Assembly (NCBI RefSeq): GCF_019312595.1
Contig: NZ_JAHWDQ010000003.1
Coordinates: 248,001 to 312,000, forward strand
Reading direction: 5' to 3'
Origin: Zhongshania aquimaris
GTDB taxonomy: Bacteria; Pseudomonadota; Gammaproteobacteria; Pseudomonadales; Spongiibacteraceae
DNA: 64,000 nt
Shown: positions 35,461 to 43,958 of the stretch, piece after piece
Layout of the letters: each line of letters begins with the position of its first letter
Numbering within the stretch: position 1 is the first letter of the stretch
The notes under the pieces: generated by a model
Seen by the model: the letters and a program-made list of their open reading frames with translations, nothing else
What the model was told of the DNA's origin: nothing
The model's database searches: none
Translations under genes and position numbers: made by a program

Positions 35461-36509
35461 ATTAACATAAGGGTGCCTGCGACAAAACAAATGCCAATCG
35501 GCAAAATACTCGCGTAAATTGGGTCAAAACCATAGACCATGCTGGACGGCCCCAAAATATCTTGCAGGGTTCTAAAAACAATCCCCACCATCACACCTAC
35601 AAAGACCCTAAAACCCATTGTTACATTTCGCAATGGGCCAAATATGAAGGAAATAGCAACGAGAACCATGCCCATAATGGTGAGCGGTTGAAGCAGCTTA
35701 TTCCAAAATGCCAACTCATAGTCGCCCGCATTTAATCCCTGCTTTTTCAAATAATTGGCATATCGCCACAATCCGCTAATTGATAAATCTTTTGGGTCCA
35801 ATACAAGAATATTCAACAGCTCCGGAGACAAACCACTCTCCCACGGCAACTGGGGCACAAACTCAAACTTAGCACCCTTCGATGTTAAATCAACGACCTT
35901 TGCCGCCTCCAATGTCCACGCACCATCAATATAGTGAGCGCGCTCAGCAAAGATATTACGCTCTAATTGCCGCTTATCATCGAAGTTGAAAATACTGACA
36001 CCAAACAACACCCCATTGGGCTGCACTGCATTAAAATGCATGAATTGCTGGCCTTCGCGGTGCCACATACCATGCTGGGAATGAATATTCTGGGTTTTTT
36101 GCAGCGCAACTGCGCGCTGACTTTCCGCTATTTGCTGTGATACAGGTGCAACAAATTCCGCGACGCACAAACCTAATATGGTGATAGCTAAGGTAGGCTT
36201 AATGACCGCGAAGACTAACTGGCGAGTCGACACTCCCGCGGCGCGCATCACGATTAATTCACTGCTGCTCGCCAGCGATCCCAAGCCAGCTAAACACCCC
36301 ACCAAGGCCGCAAAGGGAAGATAGTCATAAAAACTACCCGGCGACGTCAAGCCTACATACTGTAGCACTGACCAAAACGTATAATCGCCGCGCACTTCTT
36401 TGAGGCCGTCAATCAGCGACGACAACAAATCAAGTCCGACGATCACAAGCAGCACCAAAATAATTGCGCCGGCGACGGTCCTACCTATATAGCGATTAAG
36501 CTTAGCCAC
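35448..36509 (-). CDS. lptG: LPS export permease LptG
   Basis: A 353-residue YjgP/YjgQ permease. Transmembrane helices at both ends enclose a periplasmic beta-jellyroll (residues about 130-260: MWHREGQQFMHFNAV, ISIFNFDDKRQLERN-like segment). MRAAGVSTRQLV is the coupling-helix region. With LptF and LptB it extracts lipopolysaccharide from the inner membrane. It overlaps lptF by 8 bp. It terminates in the hairpin shared with the RDD gene. Confidence 0.93.
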   Translation of the reverse strand: MAKLNRYIGRTVAGAIILVLLVIVGLDLLSSLIDGLKEVRGDYTFWSVLQYVGLTSPGSFYDYLPFAALVGCLAGLGSLASSSELIVMRAAGVSTRQLVFAVIKPTLAITILGLCVAEFVAPVSQQIAESQRAVALQKTQNIHSQHGMWHREGQQFMHFNAVQPNGVLFGVSIFNFDDKRQLERNIFAERAHYIDGAWTLEAAKVVDLTSKGAKFEFVPQLPWESGLSPELLNILVLDPKDLSISGLWRYANYLKKQGLNAGDYELAFWNKLLQPLTIMGMVLVAISFIFGPLRNVTMGFRVFVGVMVGIVFRTLQDILGPSSMVYGFDPIYASILPIGICFVAGTLMLMKKA

Positions 36510-37614
36510 GTCGACGCCTCCAGCTTAACCACCAGTGGCGCCACATACTGTCTCGGTACAACAAAATCAAACCCAATAACAAAAACACGATGTGCACTAT
36601 CCACATACCAGGGAATACTGGCCATTCTCCTTTGGCAATTGCATCGCGAATCGCATTAAGGCAAACCAAATACACCATATAAATCATAAAGGCGGGGAAC
36701 ATTTTGCCGTAGCGTCCGCGACGATGATCAGTTTTACTCAGCGATACGGCGATAATGGCCGCTATCGGCACCAAGAGAGCAAGGGAGATACGCCACTGAA
36801 TCGCCGCGATATCCTCCAATTTATTAGACCCCCACAGCTCTGCCGTGTCCTTGCCGTCTAATTCCTGACGATAGGTTTTAACTTCTGAATCGCGAAGCAA
36901 TTGATCAAGCTGACTAAAACTTGTTACTTGGTAGTCCATAAATCCAGACTGCCCTACATAACGCACGCCATCGTCTAATACCAAGTAGCGTTGACCGGAC
37001 TTCTTGTCTATTTCAAAACGTCCCTGAGCAGCAGTGACCAGCGACACCAAGGGCCGACCGCCATCTACAATCGGCTCGGGTTGAGCTATAAAGACTCCCT
37101 CCATCGTTTGATCGTCGCGATTGGCACGTTCAATATACGTTACCCGTCCACTGGCCTTATCGACTCGAAAACGCCCTTCTACCGCAGCCTTCACGCCAAT
37201 TTCCGAACGACTTTCCGCAAGCAAGTCGACGTAAGCCTGTATACCAGAGGGAGTGACGATTAGACTAACGTAGCCAACAATGGCCGCAGTGAAGAAGCCG
37301 GGAATGAGGGTATAGGCCAAAAGGCGTCGTCGACTCATGCCACAGGCACTCATCACGGTCATTTCACTGTCGACGTAAAGACGCCCATAAGAGAGAAGAA
37401 TGCCGATAAAGAGGCCGAGTGGCAGCACAACTTCCAGAAAATTTGGCAGGCGGTACATCATCACCAAAAACAAAACATCGGGCGCAAAATCACCCGACGC
37501 AGCTTGACCGAGGTATTTTACGAATCGCCCACTCATAATAATAACAAGCAAAGTGAGAGTAACGGCAAACACCGTCTTGAGCATTTCGCTAGCGAGGTAC
37601 CTAAATAAAATCAA
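36502..37614 (-). CDS. lptF: LPS export permease LptF
   Basis: A 370-residue YjgP/YjgQ permease: N-terminal helices, LPNFLEVVLPLGLFIGIL, TVMSACGMSRRRLLAYTL (coupling helix), a periplasmic jellyroll from about 135 to 250, then helices near the C-terminus. The start is a TTG at 37614, supported by GGAGAG 8 nt upstream and by the family N-terminus ILFRYLA. It is divergent from pepA, a very common gammaproteobacterial arrangement. Confidence 0.93.
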   Translation of the reverse strand: MILFRYLASEMLKTVFAVTLTLLVIIMSGRFVKYLGQAASGDFAPDVLFLVMMYRLPNFLEVVLPLGLFIGILLSYGRLYVDSEMTVMSACGMSRRRLLAYTLIPGFFTAAIVGYVSLIVTPSGIQAYVDLLAESRSEIGVKAAVEGRFRVDKASGRVTYIERANRDDQTMEGVFIAQPEPIVDGGRPLVSLVTAAQGRFEIDKKSGQRYLVLDDGVRYVGQSGFMDYQVTSFSQLDQLLRDSEVKTYRQELDGKDTAELWGSNKLEDIAAIQWRISLALLVPIAAIIAVSLSKTDHRRGRYGKMFPAFMIYMVYLVCLNAIRDAIAKGEWPVFPGMWIVHIVFLLLGLILLYRDSMWRHWWLSWRRRRG

Positions 37615-37971
37615 ACAACTATCTCTCCACCGCTCGTACTAGTACTCAATCGCCGACCAAGCACCATATTTTTGCCTTGGCAAACACGAATATACGTAAA
37701 ACCAAGTAATTTAAGAATCTACTCTAGGAAGTAAACAAAGATTACAGAGCAGTTAAAACGTTTTCTCTTCGCTGCCAAAAGATAAAATACCCCGCCTAGC
37801 AGCTCACCAAGACACCCGTAACTGTTTCACGTCACGATGATACCCTTTACACTAAGACGAGAATACATCGATATCACGCCTTCATTGCTACGCGATATGC
37901 CGCGAACACACTATTAAGCAATATGACGGCGTGCATTATCACCAATCTGTTCATTGCCTGCGAGTATATAA
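37615..37971. promoter_or_regulatory. Divergent intergenic region lptF/pepA
   Basis: This 357-bp stretch separates divergent lptF and pepA and presumably holds both promoters. I see no RNA gene, repeat or convincing protein gene. A 26-codon frame at 37837-37917 has no ribosome site and is not called. Several AT-rich patches (TACACT near 37848, TATATAA before pepA) could be promoter parts but do not pair well. Confidence 0.5.
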
Positions 37972-39453
37972 ATGCAAATTAGTCTAAAGCCCTGCAAAGA
38001 TGTCACCACAGTAAACACCGACTGCCTGATTCTTATCATTGATCGGGCACTTAGCACCGACATCGCAAAGGCCGCAGATTCCGCCAGCGGCGGCGCTATT
38101 AGCAATATCATTAAGCGCGGTGACTTTAGTGCAAAAATTGCCGAGACACTATATTTACCGGCGGTCAGCGGGCTAAAAGCACAGCGTTTACTGCTTATTG
38201 GCAAAGGTGACGGCGGCGATCTAAAAGACAGTGAATTCGATAAAATCATCACGGCAGCGATTAGAGGTGCAAATAGTGCGAGCTGTAAAGACTTTAGCAT
38301 CATGCTGGATGGCCTCAGCGTTAGCCATCGCACTGAGTCATGGCAATATCAGCGTATCGCGCTTCTTTCGACAACCGCCGGATATCGCTACACCGCAACG
38401 GTCAGCAAACCCAAACCACCGCTCACAATCAAGCGAGCAACCCTACAGGCTGCCAATACCGATGCCAATCGGTGCGCGGTTCACGCCGGCCTCAGTATAG
38501 GTAAAGGTGTCAACGTCGCGCGAGACCTCGGCGATCTGCCCGGCAACATCTGTACACCAAATTACCTTGCCAACGAAGCCCGCGCATTGGGCCGCAAATT
38601 CGAATCCGTCACGGTAAGTGTGCTCGACGAAAAGAAAATGGCGCAGCTGGGTATGCATTCACTGCTCTCGGTCTCAGCTGGCAGTGATCAACCTGCACGA
38701 CTTATTGTTATTGAATATAAGGGGGGTAAAAAATCTGACAAGCCCCATGTTTTGGTTGGCAAAGGCATCACCTTCGACACCGGCGGCATAAGCTTAAAAC
38801 CCGGCGCGAAAATGGATGAAATGAAATACGATATGTGTGGTGCAGCCAGCGTTGTCGGCACCATGGGCGCTGTCGCTGAGATGGACTTAAAGCTAAATGT
38901 GATCGGCATTGTCGCGGCAGCTGAGAACATGCCGAATGGCAACGCGACGAAACCAGGCGATGTGGTGACAAGCATGTCCGGGCAAACCATTGAAGTTCTC
39001 AATACCGATGCCGAGGGTCGCCTGGTACTTTGCGATGCACTTACTTATGCAGCTAAATTCAAACCGGCCTCGGTAATCGATATCGCAACACTTACCGGTG
39101 CCTGCGTGGTCGCGCTGGGCAAACATGCCGCCGGATTATTCAGCAATGACGACGACTTCGCCGCAGAATTACTCGAACAAGGTCGCCTAGCTCAAGATCG
39201 CGCGTGGCATATGCCCCTGTGGGACGACTACCAATCTCAACTAGATAGCAATTTCGCTGACATTGCCAATATTGGTGGCCCGGAAGCAGGCAGTGTAACT
39301 GCGGCCTGTTTCCTGTCTCGCTTCACCAAAGACTATCGCTGGGCGCATCTCGATATCGCCGGTGCGGCTTGGCACGGCGGTGCGAACAAAGGAGCCACTG
39401 GCCGCCCTGTCGGTCTACTGTGCCAATACCTCGCTAGCAAAGCCGGCAAGTAG
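37972..39453 (+). CDS. pepA: Leucyl aminopeptidase PepA
   Basis: A 493-residue M17 peptidase. The N-terminal macro-like domain precedes the catalytic domain with VLVGKGITFDTGGISLKPG, MKYDMCGAA (metal Asp) and the family signature EVLNTDAEGRLVLCDAL. It releases N-terminal residues from peptides and in E. coli also binds DNA in site-specific recombination and gene regulation. It is followed by holC after 19 bp and likely forms the pepA-holC-valS unit. Confidence 0.95.
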   Translation: MQISLKPCKDVTTVNTDCLILIIDRALSTDIAKAADSASGGAISNIIKRGDFSAKIAETLYLPAVSGLKAQRLLLIGKGDGGDLKDSEFDKIITAAIRGANSASCKDFSIMLDGLSVSHRTESWQYQRIALLSTTAGYRYTATVSKPKPPLTIKRATLQAANTDANRCAVHAGLSIGKGVNVARDLGDLPGNICTPNYLANEARALGRKFESVTVSVLDEKKMAQLGMHSLLSVSAGSDQPARLIVIEYKGGKKSDKPHVLVGKGITFDTGGISLKPGAKMDEMKYDMCGAASVVGTMGAVAEMDLKLNVIGIVAAAENMPNGNATKPGDVVTSMSGQTIEVLNTDAEGRLVLCDALTYAAKFKPASVIDIATLTGACVVALGKHAAGLFSNDDDFAAELLEQGRLAQDRAWHMPLWDDYQSQLDSNFADIANIGGPEAGSVTAACFLSRFTKDYRWAHLDIAGAAWHGGANKGATGRPVGLLCQYLASKAGK

Positions 39454-39472
39454 TGGCTAGCAGATACACGCA

Positions 39473-39895
39473 ATGACGCGAATTGATTTTCATATTCTTA
39501 GCTTGCAGGACGCAGAGGCGGCTATGCTTTATGCATGCCGCCTCACCGAAAAAGCATGGCGAGCCGGTCATCAGGTGTATTTGCACTGCGATGATGTGGA
39601 AACAACAGAAATCCTAGACAGGATGCTCTGGCAGTATCGCGAAGAAAGTTTTATCCCTCATAGCTGCCATCCCGCTGACCAAAACTCCGTCTTAGTCGGC
39701 TGCGGCGAACACGCTAGCGAACACTGCGATGTATTGGTTAACCTTGCACTGGAAGTACCAAGCTTTTTCAGCCGGTTTAAACGTCTAGCGGAAATCGTCA
39801 GTCAACAAGAGGGCAAGCTAAGCGCGTCGCGTGAGCGTTACAGCTTCTATAAAAACCGCGGCTACCCGCTTAAAACTCACACCATCAAAGGTTAG
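39473..39895 (+). CDS. holC: DNA polymerase III chi subunit HolC
   Basis: The 140-residue protein matches HolC: RIDFHILS at the start, AMLYACRLTEKAWRAGHQVYL-type helix/strand, then LDRMLWQYREESFIPHS and a LVNLALEVP segment. Chi links the clamp loader to SSB. It sits between pepA and valS as in many gammaproteobacteria, with a small acidic gene inserted before valS. Confidence 0.92.
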   Translation: MTRIDFHILSLQDAEAAMLYACRLTEKAWRAGHQVYLHCDDVETTEILDRMLWQYREESFIPHSCHPADQNSVLVGCGEHASEHCDVLVNLALEVPSFFSRFKRLAEIVSQQEGKLSASRERYSFYKNRGYPLKTHTIKG

Positions 39896-39901
39896 ATCCC
39901 A

Positions 39902-40327
39902 ATGGCGAATGACAAAGGCCCGTTGTTGGGTGAACTGGAAGAGCTAAAAGCCGTTTTACGTAAGCAACGGGGCGTCGACTTATCTGCCATCCCCCTCCTT
40001 GACGATATTATTGACGACCTAAGCCCCTCATTCGATGATTCAAACATCAGCGACCACAGCACCGACTCGGACTACGGCGAGCTGAGCGAATACATTACCG
40101 ACGGCGTAGAAATAGATGAATTTGTGGCTACATCAGTCACACCAAGTTACGAACTCAATTACGAATCCAATTACAGGAACGACGGTAATTACGAGCGGGA
40201 AATTTTCATGCAGGAAGTAATCGACTCGATGATGCCGGAAATAGAAGCACAACTTCGCAGGCGTTTACTCAGTTTAGACGAGACTATTTTAGAGCGCTGG
40301 TACTCCCAATTACGTCACGACAAATAA
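39902..40327 (+). CDS. Acidic hypothetical protein between holC and valS
   Basis: A 141-residue protein with an N-terminal helix (LGELEELKAVLRKQRGVDLSAIP), a long acidic middle (residues 35-85, rich in Asp/Glu/Ser), and a C-terminal helical region (EVIDSMMPEIEAQLRRRLLSLDETILERW). It starts 6 bp after holC, so it is probably cotranscribed. Genes in this slot occur in pseudomonads without known function. The N- and C-terminal helices look like interaction segments joined by a flexible acidic linker. Confidence 0.75.
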   Translation: MANDKGPLLGELEELKAVLRKQRGVDLSAIPLLDDIIDDLSPSFDDSNISDHSTDSDYGELSEYITDGVEIDEFVATSVTPSYELNYESNYRNDGNYEREIFMQEVIDSMMPEIEAQLRRRLLSLDETILERWYSQLRHDK

Positions 40328-40497
40328 CACAAGAAGTTCACTCCAAACCAGCCTTCTTTTTAGCCAGTCCGCCGAAAAATCAGTATACTTGTCCACTTTT
40401 AAATCGTCGCAACATGCGGCTGAACCGCAAGGTCAATCAGCCCCTGCAACGCCACTAACATGACCTGTAAAGCAGGCTAACACCCCACAGAGATCCA

Positions 40498-43365
40498 ATG
40501 GACAAGACATTTCAGCCCGCAGACATAGAAACCAAGTGGTACCAGAATTGGGAAGAAAAAGGCTATTTTTCTCCCCAGGGCAAGGGCGACTCTTACAGTA
40601 TTATGATCCCACCGCCGAATGTCACCGGCAGTTTACACATGGGACACGCCTTCCAAGACTCCATCATGGACGCCCTCACCCGCTACCACCGCATGAAGGG
40701 GCACAACACACTTTGGCAGGTCGGCACCGACCATGCCGGTATCGCTACGCAAATGCTGGTCGAACGCAAACTTGCGACTGAAACTGGCCAGACCCGTCAC
40801 GACCTCGGCCGCGACGCGTTTCTAGAAAAAGTATGGGAATGGAAAGAAGAATCCGGCGGTACCATTACTCGCCAGCTTCGCCGTCTAGGTGCATCAGTAG
40901 ATTGGAACCATGAACGCTTCACCATGGATGACGGATTCTACAAAGCCGTACAGGAAGTCTTTGTTCGCCTTTACGACGACAAACTTATTTACCGCGGCAA
41001 GCGATTAGTAAATTGGGACCCCAAACTGCACACCGCGATATCAGACCTTGAAGTCGAAAACACCGACGAAAAAGGGTTTATGTGGCATCTGCGCTATCCC
41101 TTAGCAAATGGCGAGACCACCACAGATGGCAACGACTATTTAATCGTCGCGACCACACGCCCAGAGACAATGCTTGGCGATACGGCAGTAGCGGTCAATC
41201 CAAAAGACGAGCGCTACGCTGCGCTGATCGGTAAATTTGTCGCGCTACCGCTGGTAAATCGCCTTATTCCGATTGTCGCCGACGATTACGTTGATCGTGA
41301 GTTCGGCACCGGCTGTGTAAAAATCACCCCCGCCCACGACTTTAATGACTACGCGGTAGGTCAGCGCCACAAATTGCCGATGATTAATATCCTCGACAAA
41401 GACGCCGCCATCCGCGACGAAGCGGAAATTTTTAATAGCGACAGCTCCGAAAATACCGACATTAATAAAACCCTGCCCGCAAACTACGCAAGGTTAGACC
41501 GCTACGCGGCGCGGAAAGCGATTGTTGCGGACTTTGAGTCCGCCGGCCTACTTGAAAAAGTAGACGATCACGCCTTAAAAGTGCCGCGCGGAGACCGCTC
41601 TGGATTAGTGATTGAACCGATGCTGACCGATCAGTGGTTTGTTGCCACAGCGGCGCTGGCCAAGCCCGCAATTGAAGCCGTGGAAGACGGTCGGATCGAA
41701 TTCGTCCCCAAGCAATACGAAAATATGTATTTCAGCTGGATGCGCGACATTCAAGACTGGTGTATCTCGCGGCAACTTTGGTGGGGTCACCGCATTCCCG
41801 CTTGGTATGATACGGAGGGAAATATCTATGTCGCCCGCGACGAGGCTGAAGCCCGCAGTAAATATCAATTATCTCCCGACCTGGCACTGAGCCAAGACGA
41901 CGATGTGCTCGACACGTGGTTTAGCTCCGCACTTTGGACCTTCGGAACCTTGGGTTGGCCTGAGCAGACCGAGCGACTCAAAAACTTCCATCCGACAGAC
42001 GTGTTGGTAACCGGCTTCGACATCATTTTCTTCTGGGTTGCCAGAATGATCATGATGACCATGCACTTTAATAAAGACGAAAACGGCGCGGCCCAAGTGC
42101 CTTTCAAAACCGTTTACGTGACTGGCCTAATCAGAGATGAACAGGGCCAAAAAATGTCTAAATCCAAGGGCAATGTTTTAGACCCGCTGGATATGATTGA
42201 TGGCATAGAATTAGACGCGCTGCTAGAAAAGCGCTGCGGCAATATGATGCAGCCACAGCTGGCTGAAAAAATCGCCAAGGCTACCCGCAACACATTCCCG
42301 GAAGGCATCGGCGCCCACGGCACTGACGCCCTGCGCTTCACCTTATTTTCGCTGGCCTCAACGGGGCGCGACATAAACTGGGATATGCGCAGACTGGAAG
42401 GCTATCGCAATTTCTGCAACAAGATTTGGAACGCAGCCCGCTACGTACTTATGAATACCGAGGGTCAGGATTGCGGTGCAAACAACGAAGCTGTTGAGCT
42501 TAGTCTTGCCGATCGCTGGATAATCTCCCGCCTCCAACAAACCGAGCAAACTGTCGCGGACGCCATGTCAGCCTATCGACTTGATCACGCGTCTCAGGCA
42601 ATTTACGAGTTTATTTGGAACGACTACTGTGACTGGTACCTAGAATTATCTAAGCCGGTACTGTGGGATGACAATGCAAGTGACGAAATAAAACGTGGCA
42701 CTCGCCGTACGTTGATTCGGGTACTTGAAGCCACTCTGCGCATGGCCCATCCCTTTATGCCCTTTATCACCGAGGAAATTTGGCAACAGGTCGCCCCCAT
42801 CGCAGGGGTCAATTTCAACGCTGGCGACAACACCATTATGTTGCAAGCCTATCCGCTAGCCGAAAATGAAAAAATTGATGACGCCGCCATAGCCGATGTC
42901 GAATGGCTGAAGCAGGTCATTCTCGCTGTTCGCAACATTCGCGGCGAAATGAATGTACCTCCGTCAAAAGCCCTATCGCTATTATTAAAAAATGGCAGTG
43001 ATGAAGATTTACGACGCCTGAATAGCAACCGTCAATCACTCAGCAAGCTCGCTAAACTCGATAACATTCAGTGGCTAACAGGCGAAGACGAAGCACCTAT
43101 GTCAGCTACCCAGTTAGTTGGCGCCATGGAAGTGCTAGTACCCATGTCAGGCTTGATCGATAAGGCCGCCGAGATTACCCGCTTAGAAAAAGAGATCCAA
43201 AAATTGGACAAGGAAATCCAACGCCTGCAAGGTAAGCTCGGCAACGCCGGATTTTTGGACAAGGCGCCGGCGGATGTGGTCGCGAAAGAGCAGGAGAAAC
43301 TCGCCGTTCAACAAGCTGCCTTAGCAAAACTCAGTGAACAAATTCAAACCATTCAAGCACTATAA
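40498..43365 (+). CDS. valS: Valyl-tRNA synthetase
   Basis: A 955-residue class Ia synthetase with HIGH-type motif [13 protein letters not shown] (near 40-52), an editing domain ([17 protein letters not shown]), [17 protein letters not shown], and the KMSKS loop QKMSKSKGN (near 554). A C-terminal coiled coil ([19 protein letters not shown]) is the valine-enzyme tRNA-binding arm. It charges tRNA-Val. The 170-bp leader contains a TATACT box at 40384-40389, without a good -35. A long palindrome follows the stop. Confidence 0.97.
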   Translation: MDKTFQPADIETKWYQNWEEKGYFSPQGKGDSYSIMIPPPNVTGSLHMGHAFQDSIMDALTRYHRMKGHNTLWQVGTDHAGIATQMLVERKLATETGQTRHDLGRDAFLEKVWEWKEESGGTITRQLRRLGASVDWNHERFTMDDGFYKAVQEVFVRLYDDKLIYRGKRLVNWDPKLHTAISDLEVENTDEKGFMWHLRYPLANGETTTDGNDYLIVATTRPETMLGDTAVAVNPKDERYAALIGKFVALPLVNRLIPIVADDYVDREFGTGCVKITPAHDFNDYAVGQRHKLPMINILDKDAAIRDEAEIFNSDSSENTDINKTLPANYARLDRYAARKAIVADFESAGLLEKVDDHALKVPRGDRSGLVIEPMLTDQWFVATAALAKPAIEAVEDGRIEFVPKQYENMYFSWMRDIQDWCISRQLWWGHRIPAWYDTEGNIYVARDEAEARSKYQLSPDLALSQDDDVLDTWFSSALWTFGTLGWPEQTERLKNFHPTDVLVTGFDIIFFWVARMIMMTMHFNKDENGAAQVPFKTVYVTGLIRDEQGQKMSKSKGNVLDPLDMIDGIELDALLEKRCGNMMQPQLAEKIAKATRNTFPEGIGAHGTDALRFTLFSLASTGRDINWDMRRLEGYRNFCNKIWNAARYVLMNTEGQDCGANNEAVELSLADRWIISRLQQTEQTVADAMSAYRLDHASQAIYEFIWNDYCDWYLELSKPVLWDDNASDEIKRGTRRTLIRVLEATLRMAHPFMPFITEEIWQQVAPIAGVNFNAGDNTIMLQAYPLAENEKIDDAAIADVEWLKQVILAVRNIRGEMNVPPSKALSLLLKNGSDEDLRRLNSNRQSLSKLAKLDNIQWLTGEDEAPMSATQLVGAMEVLVPMSGLIDKAAEITRLEKEIQKLDKEIQRLQGKLGNAGFLDKAPADVVAKEQEKLAVQQAALAKLSEQIQTIQAL

Positions 43366-43374
43366 AGCTGCAAC

Positions 43375-43411
43375 CTAGTAGGCCTTCAACATGATGTTGA
43401 AGGCCTACTAG
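43375..43411. repeat. 37-bp near-perfect palindrome downstream of valS
   Basis: Two 18-bp arms (43375-43392 and 43394-43411, CTAGTAGGCCTTCAACAT and its complement) flank a single G. RNA from either strand could form a very stable hairpin. It starts 10 bp after the valS stop but has no T-run, so it is not a standard terminator. Confidence 0.9.
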
Positions 43412-43467
43412 TTCTACTATAAATAGCCAAGGCATAGACAAAATCGCTAAAGCCGTTATAGTAGAAC
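43411..43467. repeat. Second inverted repeat next to the palindrome
   Basis: GTTCTACTATAA (43411-43422) and TTATAGTAGAAC (43456-43467) form a 12-bp inverted repeat around a 33-bp spacer. The first arm begins on the last base of the 37-bp palindrome. The remaining DNA up to the cold-shock gene at 43683 (about 215 bp) shows no gene and probably holds its promoter and leader. Confidence 0.8.
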
Positions 43468-43682
43468 TCACGACAAGTTTATTATTCGCCGTGATGTGAT
43501 GGTTACACCCAGATACAATGTGCTGACACCGCCCGCTCCTCGCAGTAATCACTGCTTTGGGGCCAACTCCCCCCTAAGATTTAAGTCACTCGATACGTAT
43601 ACTACATTCCGACAGCAAGCCAGCATTCACTATTTCGTCCTGTTTTCACCCTATCTGTTTAACAACTCAATGAGGAAGAGCA

Positions 43683-43892
43683 ATGAGCGACCGCGTGTCC
43701 GGTACAGTTAAGTGGTTTAACAATGCCAAGGGGTTCGGGTTTATTACCCACAGTGAAGGCAGCGATGTCTTTGTGCACTTTCGCTCTATTCGCGGTGAAG
43801 GCTATCGCACGTTAGACGAAGGGCAAACAGTTGAATTCACCCTGATTGACGGACCCAAAGGCCTGCAAGCCGAAGACGTCACAAAAGTTTAA
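43683..43892 (+). CDS. Cold-shock domain protein (CspA family)
   Basis: A 69-residue single cold-shock domain with RNP1 KGFGFI (about 17-22) and RNP2 DVFVHF (about 29-34), and the [12 protein letters not shown] loop. It binds single-stranded RNA/DNA and probably acts as an RNA chaperone. The ribosome site GAGGAAG lies just upstream. The large gap before it suits the long structured leaders of cold-shock genes. It converges on the sensor kinase gene. Confidence 0.94.
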   Translation: MSDRVSGTVKWFNNAKGFGFITHSEGSDVFVHFRSIRGEGYRTLDEGQTVEFTLIDGPKGLQAEDVTKV

Positions 43893-43958
43893 TCGGCGGC
43901 AACACACTCTAGAGCAAAAGAGCGGCAGCTTACTTAGCCCTCGCGCCAAACCGGAAAC

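Noticed and set aside
37837-37917. 26-codon frame in the lptF/pepA gap
   Set aside because: No ribosome-binding site and no supporting feature.
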